Source of the DNA: Tolypothrix tenuis PCC 7101
Lineage (GTDB): Bacteria > Cyanobacteriota > Cyanobacteriia > Cyanobacteriales > Nostocaceae
Assembly: GCF_002368295.1 (NCBI RefSeq)
Contig: NZ_AP018248.1
Coordinates: 124,001-188,000 of the forward strand
DNA: 64,000 nt
Direction of reading: 5' to 3'
This document shows positions 18,133-27,549 of the stretch, in pieces. Position numbers and translations under genes: made by a program. The notes beneath the pieces were generated by a model. The model was not told where the DNA came from, ran no database searches, and worked only from the letters and a program-made list of their open reading frames with translations. Within the stretch, counting starts at the first letter, position 1; every line of letters starts with the position of its first letter.

Positions 18133-19005
18133 CTACTGTTCTGCTACTGTCAGGTTCATTTGTCTTTTGATTGCTTTACAAACAGGACTATTTGACTCAA
18201 GAAAACCATCGATTACAGTAAAGTGATTTTTTCCAGGTTGTGGTAAGTACTCACCTTCCAATCCCTTTGCTCTCCATGCACAGAGAAACTCTTGTGACTG
18301 ACGTTGAAACTCTGAACTCTCTTCACTGCCATAAGTTATGATTAGAGAGCCTGCTTTATCAGGAATATGGCGTATAGGGCTGTTACGAAGAACCTCTGCC
18401 CACGAAAGCTGCAACTTAGGCTGTAGCCATGTGTAAGGAAACGGCATGAGGTCAAACAAACCACTGATAGCAAACCCTCCTTTAATGATGTTATGTGGTA
18501 GTGCATAATCGTTTTCCCAGTCTGTAGCCATGACCATAGCAGTTAGATGCCCACCTGCTGAGTGACCTGATACGTAGATACGGTTAGGATCTCCTCCAAA
18601 GTTTTTGGCATTTTGATAAATCCAGGCTATGGACGCACGGTTCTGACGGACTATTTCGTCAATAGTTACTTTGGGACATAAAGCGTAATTTATCACTACT
18701 ACTGTGACACCGATAGCCACTAAGCCCTTGGCGACAAAGCTAAAATCTTTACTACTAGCCATTATCCAGTAGCCACCGTGGATAAACACCAAGATTGGAG
18801 TGTAAGGTTGTGTTGCAGGAAAAATATCTACGTGCTCAAATCTTGTAGGGCCAAAAGGAATATTTAAATGACAAGATAGTTCTTGCCGTACCTGGGTACT
18901 ATTTGTAGTGTAAAAATCCATACAAGCAGATGTATCTAGCCCTAATTCCTTGGGGTTATACTGAGCATCTAGTTCAGCTTGAGTTTGAAAATTTTGGTAC
19001 AACAT
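18133..19005 (-). CDS. arylformamidase (kynurenine formamidase)-like alpha/beta hydrolase
   Basis: This 290-residue alpha/beta hydrolase carries the HGGYW oxyanion motif, the nucleophile Ser149 in SGHSAGGH, and a C-terminal catalytic His in GKNHFTVIDGF. These match the eukaryote-type kynurenine formamidase (AFMID/KynB-like), which hydrolyses N-formylkynurenine to kynurenine and formate. The assignment is strengthened by context: it begins 43 bases after the stop of an indoleamine 2,3-dioxygenase gene, the enzyme that makes its substrate. It is the last gene of a four-gene minus-strand set. A general esterase is the alternative if read without context. Confidence 0.82.
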   Translation of the reverse strand: MLYQNFQTQAELDAQYNPKELGLDTSACMDFYTTNSTQVRQELSCHLNIPFGPTRFEHVDIFPATQPYTPILVFIHGGYWIMASSKDFSFVAKGLVAIGVTVVVINYALCPKVTIDEIVRQNRASIAWIYQNAKNFGGDPNRIYVSGHSAGGHLTAMVMATDWENDYALPHNIIKGGFAISGLFDLMPFPYTWLQPKLQLSWAEVLRNSPIRHIPDKAGSLIITYGSEESSEFQRQSQEFLCAWRAKGLEGEYLPQPGKNHFTVIDGFLESNSPVCKAIKRQMNLTVAEQ

Positions 19006-19048
19006 TGAGAGCCTCTAGCATGGTCATAGCATTGTTGAGTAATGCCAA

Positions 19049-20179
19049 TTACTGAGTACTAATTAAATGGTCTGCAGTCTCTTGCTTTACTTCTTGTAAA
19101 AAGCGTGTGAAATCTGTACCACCAGTTCCCTTTGCGTTTTGACGACTGTGCTGTGCAATATAACAGGCAGCAATTTGCATATGTTTTTGTCTAAATTTCT
19201 CTAGAGCTTGAATACAATCATTGTAAAAATCGCAAACAAGGGGATAGTCATGTTTATAACTTAGTACAAATTGCCTAATAGAAGGACTGGCTTCTAAAGC
19301 TTCAATAAATTTACGGTGTGGAGGAGGCATATAGGAGCGCATTTTGTGCAAAAATAACTGGCTTTTATCTTGCTGGTGTTTAATACCTAGACCTGCATCT
19401 AGAGACTGAATTAGGGAACTCTGAGCAGCACTACCACCAACAAACTTTTGTGGCGTGTCACTTATGCCTTCGTAAACTACCCCTGGTTCAGGCCAACTGG
19501 CAATAAATGGACGCACGCGATGATAGAAAATATAAGGATCGCATTTTTCTGGAATTCGTAAAAGGATCGCATACATATCTGCAAGCACCGCAGCAATTTT
19601 TTTGAGTTGTTGTGCGACAACTTCAATTTTGCCAATAACTAAGGACTTTTGTGCTTCTACAAGAGATACTAAGGCTGGTGCTCCCTTGGCTTCAATTGCA
19701 ACATTTGTTGCGTAAAACCATTGTTCATCAAGACCACCCAGAAATAACTGTAGGATAGCAATATTATTCAAGTCTAAGGGTTGACTTTTATCTAGCCTTC
19801 TCCAGTTGTCGAGTGCCATAGAAGCATGGCAAATTATTGGAGGACGACCAAGTTTCTCTGCAAGATTCCACCAGGGAATTGCTACTGTATGTGGAAGAAT
19901 AGTAGCAGGCTGTTCGCCACCCCATACATAAGCGTTACCAAATATTGACAAAAGTAGAAAAGCACGCCGAATTTGCTGTTCGTCTTGCAGATAAGAAATA
20001 TCAGGCGAATTCAAGTTTTTTAATGTTGAACGCAACTGACCGGTCATCAACAAAAGTGGAACTTGAGCCGCAATACACTCCCAAGCTTCAAATTCAGAGG
20101 GTAGGTACTCCAACGGATCTTCTTTGGGCAGAAAGCCCCGAATAGAATCGACCTGATAATATGCCAAATCAGTAATCAT
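19049..20179 (-). CDS. indoleamine 2,3-dioxygenase
   Basis: This 376-residue heme enzyme would oxidise L-tryptophan to N-formylkynurenine. It aligns with animal and fungal IDO over its whole length: the active-site region FYHRVRPF (Arg231 of human IDO1), VYEGISDTP, the GGSAAQSS loop, RSYMPPPHRKF, the proximal heme ligand His333 in FRQKHMQIAACYI (human His346), and the substrate-capping KGTGGTDF. No key residue is missing. Bacteria usually use the unrelated-looking tryptophan dioxygenase (KynA), so an IDO-type gene is less common. Neighbours are an arylformamidase (43 bases downstream) and a flavoprotein (176 bases upstream). No kynureninase or kynurenine 3-monooxygenase is in the window. The ribosome site is weak. 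Confidence 0.92.
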   Translation of the reverse strand: MITDLAYYQVDSIRGFLPKEDPLEYLPSEFEAWECIAAQVPLLLMTGQLRSTLKNLNSPDISYLQDEQQIRRAFLLLSIFGNAYVWGGEQPATILPHTVAIPWWNLAEKLGRPPIICHASMALDNWRRLDKSQPLDLNNIAILQLFLGGLDEQWFYATNVAIEAKGAPALVSLVEAQKSLVIGKIEVVAQQLKKIAAVLADMYAILLRIPEKCDPYIFYHRVRPFIASWPEPGVVYEGISDTPQKFVGGSAAQSSLIQSLDAGLGIKHQQDKSQLFLHKMRSYMPPPHRKFIEALEASPSIRQFVLSYKHDYPLVCDFYNDCIQALEKFRQKHMQIAACYIAQHSRQNAKGTGGTDFTRFLQEVKQETADHLISTQ

Positions 20180-20355
20180 TTGTTGATCGCTTTGACTAAA
20201 ATTCTATGACAAATAAATCAAGAATTTAGTGTTACTGTTGTAGCAATATAGAGAAAAAAAATTGATTTTTGAAATATACTTAAACCACAACTTCTATATT
20301 GGAGTTAATGCCTAATTGACAGATGCAATATATCTTCAAAAATCAAACTTGACTT

Positions 20356-21945
20356 CTATACTATACTTCCTACTGTAACTAAAGGTATCTGATTTGATAG
20401 TTGATGACGTAAGAATTTTAATAATGGTTGAACATGTACATCCTCGCACCACTCACTAGCGATATCTTCAATAATATGATGTTCATGAAGTAAAGTAGAA
20501 CCGGAAAAGCGCCGAATTATTGGGTGAAGACTTGGGCTTTGTGCGGAATTTGCAATATCATCTTTGTGAACACGTTCTATAGCAAAAGTATCAGCATTGG
20601 CGTTGATAATATCTAATCCAAATTCTAATGTAATTATGTAGTAATGTTCGTGTTGACCTAAATTACTATCATGTACATAATCTATTGGTAACTCTTGATA
20701 GTATTGTGCTACTTTACCTTGAGCAGAGATAACTATTAAGTCACAGAGGAAACCTGTTTGCTGCCATAATCCTGAGCTTGTATTCACCCTTTTAACAATT
20801 GCCTCTGTTAAATTTTCTGGTGTAGAGTCAATTAATTGATAGGGCAAATCCTGATGATGGTACTTTTGCTCTAATAAATGGTGTAGTGAGCGGATATTAT
20901 AACGGAAACCGTGGATAAAGCCGGATTGTTTTTTCTTGTAATCTCTCATGTGGTTGAGTATGCCAATAAAATATAAGTCTTTGATATTCGTCGATTCCCA
21001 TTCACTAGTTTGAGCCGGGAAACGGTCATTGATAGCTAGTTCAGGTTTACACGATTCATCAAAAATAGAATCATCAAACTGGAATCCAGTACATACAATT
21101 ACGCGATCATAAACGAGGTCTTCTTCTTCTCCATACGCATGGGTATAAGAAACAGAAACTACAAATTTATCGTTAAAACGGTGTATCTTGTTGATAGTTG
21201 CATCCAAAATAAGATTTTGGGATTTAAGCTGGTATGTATCTAATAAATTGTTATTGACTGCCCGCAAATTTCCCACATATTTTGTTTTCCAAGCTAGTGA
21301 GACTGGGTGAGGACTAGCTATGTGAATTAGTGAAGTTGTTCCCACTAGATTATTGGCGGTTTCAAAACCAGAATTACCCTTTCCAATAATCAACACTCTT
21401 TGATTGATAAAATCTTCAGGATTGATAGATACATTAGTGTAGTTATCTGTTAAATCTATTCCTGGTATTGAGGGAATATATGGTTTAGCACAACCTGTCG
21501 CTATGATTAAACATGGTGCAGAATAACTATTGCCATTGTTATCAATTAGCAGAAATTTTTCATCTTTAGTAATTTGGATAGCTTGGCAGTTGTATTTAAT
21601 TTTTAGTTGAAAGTAGCTCGCAAAATCTCCAAGATATTTAACTATGTCATCTGTATTTGGGAAGTAATCTCTGCTGTATTTTTTAAACAACATTTCATCA
21701 CTGTCACTCAGTAGAGAGTTCCAATCCCATCTTAGATTGATTTCAGTATTGTCATAGCCTGTATAAACCTTGTTAATTGAAATCAACTGTTTATGTCTAG
21801 GATACTTCTGAAAGAAACTGCCTGCAGTGTCAGATGCTTCCAAGATTAAATAATTGCGATTAGCTTTCTCTAAAAAATAGCCTAGTTGTAATCCAGCAGG
21901 TCCAGCACCAATAATTAAATATTCAAAGTCTGAAACTTTGTTCAT
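20356..21945 (-). CDS. FOXRED2-like FAD-dependent monooxygenase/oxidoreductase
   Basis: This 529-residue flavoprotein has an FAD Rossmann motif at the N-terminus (YLIIGAGPAGLQLGYFL), the second nucleotide-binding motif VLIIGKGNSGFETANNL for NAD(P)H, and VIVCTGFQFD near the end of the FAD domain. It closely resembles animal FOXRED2 (shared RHKQLISINK and LDTYQLKS, from memory), a relative of flavin-containing monooxygenases. The start chosen is the ATG at 21945, because GGAG lies 8 bases upstream; an in-frame ATG at 21999 would add 18 residues before the nucleotide fold. It follows the heme-oxygenase-like gene by about 120 bases and precedes IDO, so it could hydroxylate a kynurenine or amine intermediate. 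That role is inference. Confidence 0.85.
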   Translation of the reverse strand: MNKVSDFEYLIIGAGPAGLQLGYFLEKANRNYLILEASDTAGSFFQKYPRHKQLISINKVYTGYDNTEINLRWDWNSLLSDSDEMLFKKYSRDYFPNTDDIVKYLGDFASYFQLKIKYNCQAIQITKDEKFLLIDNNGNSYSAPCLIIATGCAKPYIPSIPGIDLTDNYTNVSINPEDFINQRVLIIGKGNSGFETANNLVGTTSLIHIASPHPVSLAWKTKYVGNLRAVNNNLLDTYQLKSQNLILDATINKIHRFNDKFVVSVSYTHAYGEEEDLVYDRVIVCTGFQFDDSIFDESCKPELAINDRFPAQTSEWESTNIKDLYFIGILNHMRDYKKKQSGFIHGFRYNIRSLHHLLEQKYHHQDLPYQLIDSTPENLTEAIVKRVNTSSGLWQQTGFLCDLIVISAQGKVAQYYQELPIDYVHDSNLGQHEHYYIITLEFGLDIINANADTFAIERVHKDDIANSAQSPSLHPIIRRFSGSTLLHEHHIIEDIASEWCEDVHVQPLLKFLRHQLSNQIPLVTVGSIV

Positions 21946-22065
21946 GTCTCTAACTCCAAGTTTCAAAATAGAGATTCTAATCTTTGAAATAGCTATCATT
22001 TCTCAGCGATTTTACTTTTTCAATTCTTAAACACTGTATAGAAATGACAGCCACAAGCAAAAAAA

Positions 22066-22782
22066 TTATGCTACTAATCCAGCTTGCTCAAGTAAAGCTT
22101 TTTCTGCATATGCCATCATCTCATTAACCAATTCTGTAACAATTTCAAACTCTTTCAACACAGCCTCACAAGCTTTATCTTTTTGCTCTTGTGTGAGTTT
22201 TATACTTTCAATAAATTGCTCCATCTCATCCGTTTTCATCGTATGAAATTCTACTGCATCTGAGTGAGTTTTACCGAAAAAAATGTATTTTTGGTTAGTA
22301 ATTTCTTTTAGTTCCTCTGTTATTCGCGTGGTATGAGTGAAAATAATATCTTCTGTTGCTTCTATAACCTCAATCACTGCTAGCACTACGACAGGATCGG
22401 CCTGATATGTAAGTAGTGCAGTTTGTAAACAAGTCAAACGTGTGTTCTTCATTCCTTCATCAGCCCAAATAAATTTCAATGAATCGCTGAACTTCTGTGA
22501 ATGGTCAAATCCTAATGCCGCTAAGTCTTCTAAAAACCACAGATAGTGAGTTTCTTCTTCATAAGTATTCTGGTTAATTATTTTCTGAATTTTATTATCA
22601 GTTGGTTCTTTTCTGAAAATGTATTTATTCAGATCTGTAAAACCCATTGCTATAGGGGCAAAGTAGGGAGTCCAAGATAGCCTTTTTATGGGGTCTATAC
22701 TTCGATCTTGCATGAACTTAAATAAGGGTAATTCAGAAAATTCTTGTTTTTTATTTTGGATTAGCTCTAGAACTTCTTTCAT
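22066..22782 (-). CDS. heme-oxygenase-like iron oxidase (HDO/TenA-like fold)
   Basis: This 238-residue all-helical protein resembles the iron-containing redox enzymes of the heme-oxygenase-like fold (CADD, SznF and BesC group). Candidate metal ligands are in YEEETHYLWF (about residues 74-83), EATEDIIFTH, and HSDAVEFH. The last motif is spaced H-x4-E-x-H rather than the usual H-x3-D-x2-H, so metal binding should be tested rather than assumed. A clear ribosome site (GGAG, 9 bases before ATG) supports the start. It is the first gene of the set that includes the flavoprotein, IDO and arylformamidase. HDO enzymes often build natural products through N-oxygenation, decarboxylation or chain cleavage. 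Confidence 0.75.
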   Translation of the reverse strand: MKEVLELIQNKKQEFSELPLFKFMQDRSIDPIKRLSWTPYFAPIAMGFTDLNKYIFRKEPTDNKIQKIINQNTYEEETHYLWFLEDLAALGFDHSQKFSDSLKFIWADEGMKNTRLTCLQTALLTYQADPVVVLAVIEVIEATEDIIFTHTTRITEELKEITNQKYIFFGKTHSDAVEFHTMKTDEMEQFIESIKLTQEQKDKACEAVLKEFEIVTELVNEMMAYAEKALLEQAGLVA

Positions 22783-23901
22783 ATCTATTACTCCAATTTT
22801 GAATATTTATGGATTTACAAGCTGTTAAATTTCAAACTATTTATGTGTAAGAAATTTAATTAAAAGTAACTGGTACGGGGTGTCATTTGTCTTGTGGAAA
22901 GTTCTAACGAGTCTATGTCATTGCTCATTATTAAGGATTTAAACCTCATCTATTTTGATGTAAGGAAACCCAAAGCCAAAATATAGGCTAAGTTTTCCAG
23001 ATCTAATTTAGGTTACGCGACGCTTAAATTAACTTGTGCCCGCATATATCTGCTGTTTGTGAGAAATGCAGTGACATCATATCTGCAACAGATAGCCTCT
23101 TCGACAACTTTGTACCCTGAATCTATAAAAATGTTTAACTGTGTAAGATATTGATATCTAGATGAGTTAAAATGACAACTATTGAACAGTAATGGACAGA
23201 ATTAGGGAATATTTTTGTCTGTTCCTAGTTTTGCTTACAGCCTGAAAAAGTAGAGCTAGAAATATTCTTCCTTGATTTAATGTAATTATTTTTTAATTTT
23301 TTATTGAAAAAAAGATCAGTAATTATATGGGTTTAATATAAATAAATGAAGCTCAACAAGTACATTGTTGTAAAAATTACTAAATCTCTCTATACACATA
23401 TTTTTTTAGCCTATGGGTGAGAGTGCTGCAAACATAGGTTTATTTTCATCAATGCAAATATGTATCTGTAAATTGCACCGTAATATGTATTAGAGATAAC
23501 AATATACAAAATATTTATTTATTAAATTTAAGTTATTAATAATAATCATTTATAATTTTTTGTATTTTAAATAACATATCAATTACAAAGAATTACTTAA
23601 ATGTCAGGACTTGTTAACATATAGTTTTTTTATACGCAGATATCAAAAACTTTTTGGGATAAAAACGCAAAAACTAAACATAGCAGCCTACACTCAGCAA
23701 TTAAGTAGCAGTTTGATATCAAAGAAATAATACTGATGACAGATGACAAACTTAAAAAGTTTAGAGAATCTAATTTATTTTTTAGCGATCGCCTCAATGC
23801 CCAGACATTGACACTTTATGATATCTACACCCGGAGAATGGGCAAACTAATGCTGGTAAGAGTTTACTCTTCATTGTTCTAAATGCTCACAACCGAAAAC
23901 C
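22783..23901. other. 1.1-kb AT-rich intergenic region
   Basis: It lies between the divergent HDO-like gene and the broken kinase copy and should hold the promoter of the tryptophan-oxidation set. No convincing promoter, operator or RNA gene was recognised. A 48-codon open frame (23736-23882, beginning MTDDKLKKFRES) is the only small frame of note; it has no recognisable family and may be a remnant. Confidence 0.6.
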
Positions 23902-24270
23902 ATGACATATCCTGGTGTTTTTAATTACCAGAAGTTACCTCTACGGCTGATAGTTGATGTCTCATTCTTAATCCAAGTTTTTGCCGCAGTGGGACTTGTA
24001 GGTTATTTCTGTTTTAAAAATGTACACAAAGCTGTCAACAACCTTGTTGAACAGTTTATGAGTAAGGTTAACATACTTGTCAATCACCATTTAATTACAT
24101 ATCTGACAACGCTTCATCAAATTCATCAAATCAATGCCGATGCAATAGAAGTAGGATGCCTAAATTTACGTAATTTCCGAGGTTCAGGTCGTTCTTTTTG
24201 TAGAAAAATACAGGTATTTCAGGATATTGGCTACAACAGCTATACTTTGACAACAGATGCAGGATGTTGA
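23902..24270 (+). pseudogene. truncated copy of the adjacent sensor kinase N-terminus
   Basis: The 122-residue frame repeats the beginning of the intact sensor kinase at 24749: LPLRLIVDVSFLIQVFAAVG matches IPLRLILILPFVIQIFTAVG, then VGYFCFKNVHKAVNNLVEQF matches VGYLSFRNGEKAVNDLASQL, and IQVFQDIGYNSY matches MQVFNIGYISF. Similarity stops at about residue 112 and the frame ends after a few unrelated codons. It has one membrane helix and part of the extracellular sensor but no kinase. It reads as a decayed tandem duplicate, and its stop codon lies exactly at the edge of an inverted repeat. Confidence 0.85.
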
Positions 24271-24367
24271 CGAATGTCCAACCCTCTATACTTAGCCTGG
24301 GATTAGTGCCAGCAAGTAGTGCGATCGCACTTGGTACTCTGCAGCAAAAAGTAGAGGGTAGATTCGT
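24270..24367. repeat. 98-base imperfect inverted repeat
   Basis: Ends ACGAAT and ATTCGT, then ACCCTCTA (24281-24288) and TAGAGGGT (24352-24359), enclose the perfect palindrome AGTGCGATCGCACT (24318-24331). The size and form fit a small non-autonomous element or a structured RNA. It starts where the kinase-copy pseudogene ends. Confidence 0.6.
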
Positions 24368-24748
24368 GACTAGGGCAGGGTGATAAATTTGCGATCGCTA
24401 TTTCTATCTAGCAATGTATTTGCCAAGAAGAATAATCTTTAAACCCTGCTGTGATTTTAAGTCTATGATAGTTTTTATACCTAATCGTCTCAGTGATATC
24501 TAAATCAGTTTTGATTCCTGAAATTATTTGCCTAGTACCGCAAGGCGGAAGTCAAAAGTCAAAAGTCAAAATATTTATATATATGGGCTTTTGACTGTTT
24601 AAAACGGTAGCTTTATTTACGCCATGTTGTACTAGGTAGGTAACTCTTAACAGAGAACGGAAAACAGGCAAGCAGAAATAACAGTGTACTTAACTCTTTT
24701 AAAAATTAAATATGAGTCTTACATATAAATTTTAATAGTACCAATTTT
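24271..24748. other. 478-base gap between the kinase fragment and the intact kinase
   Basis: It contains only the inverted repeat at 24270-24367, dispersed repeat A at 24549-24635 and AT-rich leader. No gene was seen. Confidence 0.7.
24549..24635 (-). repeat. dispersed repeat A, copy 2
   Basis: The complement begins CTAGTACAACATGGCGTAAA and matches 11880-11965 along most of its length, including TGACT/TTGACTT words near the end. It lies upstream of the intact sensor kinase. Confidence 0.65.
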
Positions 24749-27547
24749 ATGACTAACTTTATATTAAAAAAATCCAAAAAAATACCACTGCGACTTATTC
24801 TGATTCTGCCTTTTGTAATTCAGATATTTACTGCTGTGGGACTAGTAGGCTATCTTTCTTTTAGGAATGGTGAAAAAGCAGTTAATGACCTGGCTAGCCA
24901 GTTGATCAAAAAAGTCAACAGAATTGTTACCCAGCATCTTGATACTTATTTAGTAACTCCTCATCAAATCAATCAAATCAACCTGGATGCTAATAAGCTG
25001 GAAATGCTAAACTTGCAAGATTTTCGGAAATCAGAAACTTATTTCTGGAAGCAAATGCAGGTGTTTAATATTGGCTATATTAGCTTTGCTAATCCTAAAG
25101 GTGAGTTTATTGGCGTTGAAAGATTAAATGATGGGAATTTGTTAATTAATGAAGTTTCTCAAAAAACTCGTCTTGGTAAACTTTATGTTTATAGTTCAGA
25201 CAAACAAGGCAATATTAATCAACTAAAAGAAGTCAAAGATTACGATCCGCGTCAAGAAGCTTGGTATGCAGATGCAGTTAAAGCCAATAAACCACTCTGG
25301 AGTCAAATTTATCAATGGGAAGATAAACCAGATATTTTTTCTATCTCTTCTAGTTATCCTGTTTACAATCGAGATAATCAGATAGCTGGAGTATTAAGCG
25401 TTGATTTGATATTGTCACAGATTAGTACTTTTTTAGCTAATTTGAAAATTGGTAAGGCTGGTCAAACTTTTATTTTGGAGCGTTCTGGATTAATAGTAGC
25501 TTCTTCTGCAAATGAATTACCATACAAGGTTATTAATGGCAAAGCAGAAAGACTATCAGCCTTAAATAGTCAGAACTCTTTAATTAAAGCAACAGCCCAG
25601 TATATACAGCAAAAATATGGTGATTTTCGGCAGATAGAAGGAAGCCAAGAAACAAATTTTATCTTGCAAGGTGAGAGACAGTATATTCACATTAACCCTT
25701 GGCGGGACAAATTTGGTTTGGATTGGTTAGTAGTTGTAGTTGTGCCAGAATCGGAATTTATGGCACAAATTAACGAAAATACCCGCACCAGTATCATTTT
25801 ATGTTTCATAGCCTTGACATGGGCTACTGCGATCGGCATTTTCACATCCCGGTGGATTACACAACCAATTTTAAGTTTACAGGCTGCGAGTTTAGCGATC
25901 GCTTCCGGAAAACTCGACCAGAAAGTCGAAATTAAAGGTATAGATGAGTTAGAAAGTTTGGCACAATCTTTTAATCAAATGGCTACACAGTTAGCAACTG
26001 CTTTTATTGAATTAGAAGCTAGGGTTGAAGAACGTACCGCCGAATTAAAAGCAGCTAAAGAAATTGCTGACAGTGCAAACAACGCCAAAAGTGAATTTCT
26101 GGCAAATATGAGCCATGAACTGCGGACACCGCTCAACGGTATTTTGGGATATGCTCAGATTTTAGGGATGGAAGAAAATGTGACTTTCAAGCAACAGGAG
26201 GGACTTGACATTATTTACCAATGTGGTTCCCATTTATTAACACTGATCAACGATATTTTGGATATCTCCAGAATTGAAGCACGCAAGCTGGAATTATTCC
26301 CCCACGATTTTAACTTCACTAATTTCCTCAAAAGCATTTTTGAAATCTGTCGCATTAAAGCTGAACAAAAAGAAATTGGTTTTATTTACCAAGAATTTAA
26401 TAAACTCCCTGCTGCTATATTTGCTGATGAAAAACGGTTACGCCAAGTTTTGCTGAATTTATTAGGTAATGCCATCAAATTTACAGATTCTGGCCAAGTA
26501 ATATTTAAAGTCGATGTACTAAGTAATGCGGCTAAATTTGACAATCTGTCAAACCAAAGAGAAGCGGAAATCACTAGTCATAGCGACTATCAACAATTAC
26601 CTATAATTAAAATTAGATTTCAAATTGAAGATACAGGACTAGGAATGAGTCCAGAGCAATTACACAAAATATTCCTTCCTTTTGAGCAAGTGGGCAATAA
26701 ACAGCGTATGGCAGAGGGAACTGGACTCGGGCTAGCTATCAGCCAGCAAATCGTGCAAATGATGGGTAGTGAAATTCATGTAGAAAGTACCTTAGGTCAA
26801 GGTAGTAAGTTTTGGTTTGATGTGGATTTGCAAGTATCACAGCAATGGATTGATTTAGCTACCAAGAAGACTACTAATAATATTGTTGGTTATGAAGGTA
26901 ATCACCCCATCAAGGTTCTAGTTGTTGATGACCGATGGGAAAATCGCTCTGTGATTGTTAATTTTTTAGAACCTCTTGGTTTTACACTAATGGAAGCAGT
27001 CAATGGGCAAGAAGGATTAGAGAAAGCTTTGGCTTGGAGTCCTGACTTAATCATCACTGACATTGTCATGCCCTTACTTAATGGTTGGGAAATGACGCGA
27101 AATTTACGTTCTCAACGCGAATTCTCCAACCCGATTATCATTGCGTCTTCAGCTAATGTCTGCCAAGTTGACCGACAACAAAGTTATGATTCTGGCTGCA
27201 ATGATTTTCTGCCTAAACCTGTGGAATCAGAAGAATTATTAGCCAAAATTCAGCAGCATTTAGGAATAAATTGGATTTATCAAGAATCTAATCATAATAT
27301 CCCAGAATCAGTAATTTTTAGTGAATATTCGCCTACAGAATGGGTATTCCCCGCCACAGATGAATTAAAAACTTTAGTGAATGCTGCCACAATTGGCGAT
27401 ATTACAGGAGTTGAGCAGGAAGCCCAAAGACTACAAAATTTAGATAATAAATATTTACCTTTTACTACCAAGCTTCTAGAACTTACTCAAAATCTAGATG
27501 AAGAAGCAATTATTAAACTAGTCAAACAGTACATTAGTCAGCTGTAA
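24749..27547 (+). CDS. membrane hybrid sensor histidine kinase (dCache-HAMP-HisKA-HATPase-REC)
   Basis: This 932-residue membrane receptor has a first transmembrane helix (about 15-37), a long extracytoplasmic double-Cache-like sensor (about 40-340, with DYDPRQEAWYADAVK and DKPDIFSISSSYPVY), a second helix (about 345-365), HAMP, coiled coil, HisKA with His456 in NMSHELRTPLNG, HATPase (GTGLGLAISQQI), and a receiver with Asp771 in IITDIVMPLLNGWEM. A helical tail of about 90 residues follows the receiver. Cache sensors typically bind small metabolites outside the membrane. The next gene starts 2 bases after the stop, so both are one operon. A broken partial copy lies 480 bases upstream. Confidence 0.93.
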   Translation: MTNFILKKSKKIPLRLILILPFVIQIFTAVGLVGYLSFRNGEKAVNDLASQLIKKVNRIVTQHLDTYLVTPHQINQINLDANKLEMLNLQDFRKSETYFWKQMQVFNIGYISFANPKGEFIGVERLNDGNLLINEVSQKTRLGKLYVYSSDKQGNINQLKEVKDYDPRQEAWYADAVKANKPLWSQIYQWEDKPDIFSISSSYPVYNRDNQIAGVLSVDLILSQISTFLANLKIGKAGQTFILERSGLIVASSANELPYKVINGKAERLSALNSQNSLIKATAQYIQQKYGDFRQIEGSQETNFILQGERQYIHINPWRDKFGLDWLVVVVVPESEFMAQINENTRTSIILCFIALTWATAIGIFTSRWITQPILSLQAASLAIASGKLDQKVEIKGIDELESLAQSFNQMATQLATAFIELEARVEERTAELKAAKEIADSANNAKSEFLANMSHELRTPLNGILGYAQILGMEENVTFKQQEGLDIIYQCGSHLLTLINDILDISRIEARKLELFPHDFNFTNFLKSIFEICRIKAEQKEIGFIYQEFNKLPAAIFADEKRLRQVLLNLLGNAIKFTDSGQVIFKVDVLSNAAKFDNLSNQREAEITSHSDYQQLPIIKIRFQIEDTGLGMSPEQLHKIFLPFEQVGNKQRMAEGTGLGLAISQQIVQMMGSEIHVESTLGQGSKFWFDVDLQVSQQWIDLATKKTTNNIVGYEGNHPIKVLVVDDRWENRSVIVNFLEPLGFTLMEAVNGQEGLEKALAWSPDLIITDIVMPLLNGWEMTRNLRSQREFSNPIIIASSANVCQVDRQQSYDSGCNDFLPKPVESEELLAKIQQHLGINWIYQESNHNIPESVIFSEYSPTEWVFPATDELKTLVNAATIGDITGVEQEAQRLQNLDNKYLPFTTKLLELTQNLDEEAIIKLVKQYISQL

Positions 27548-27549
27548 AT

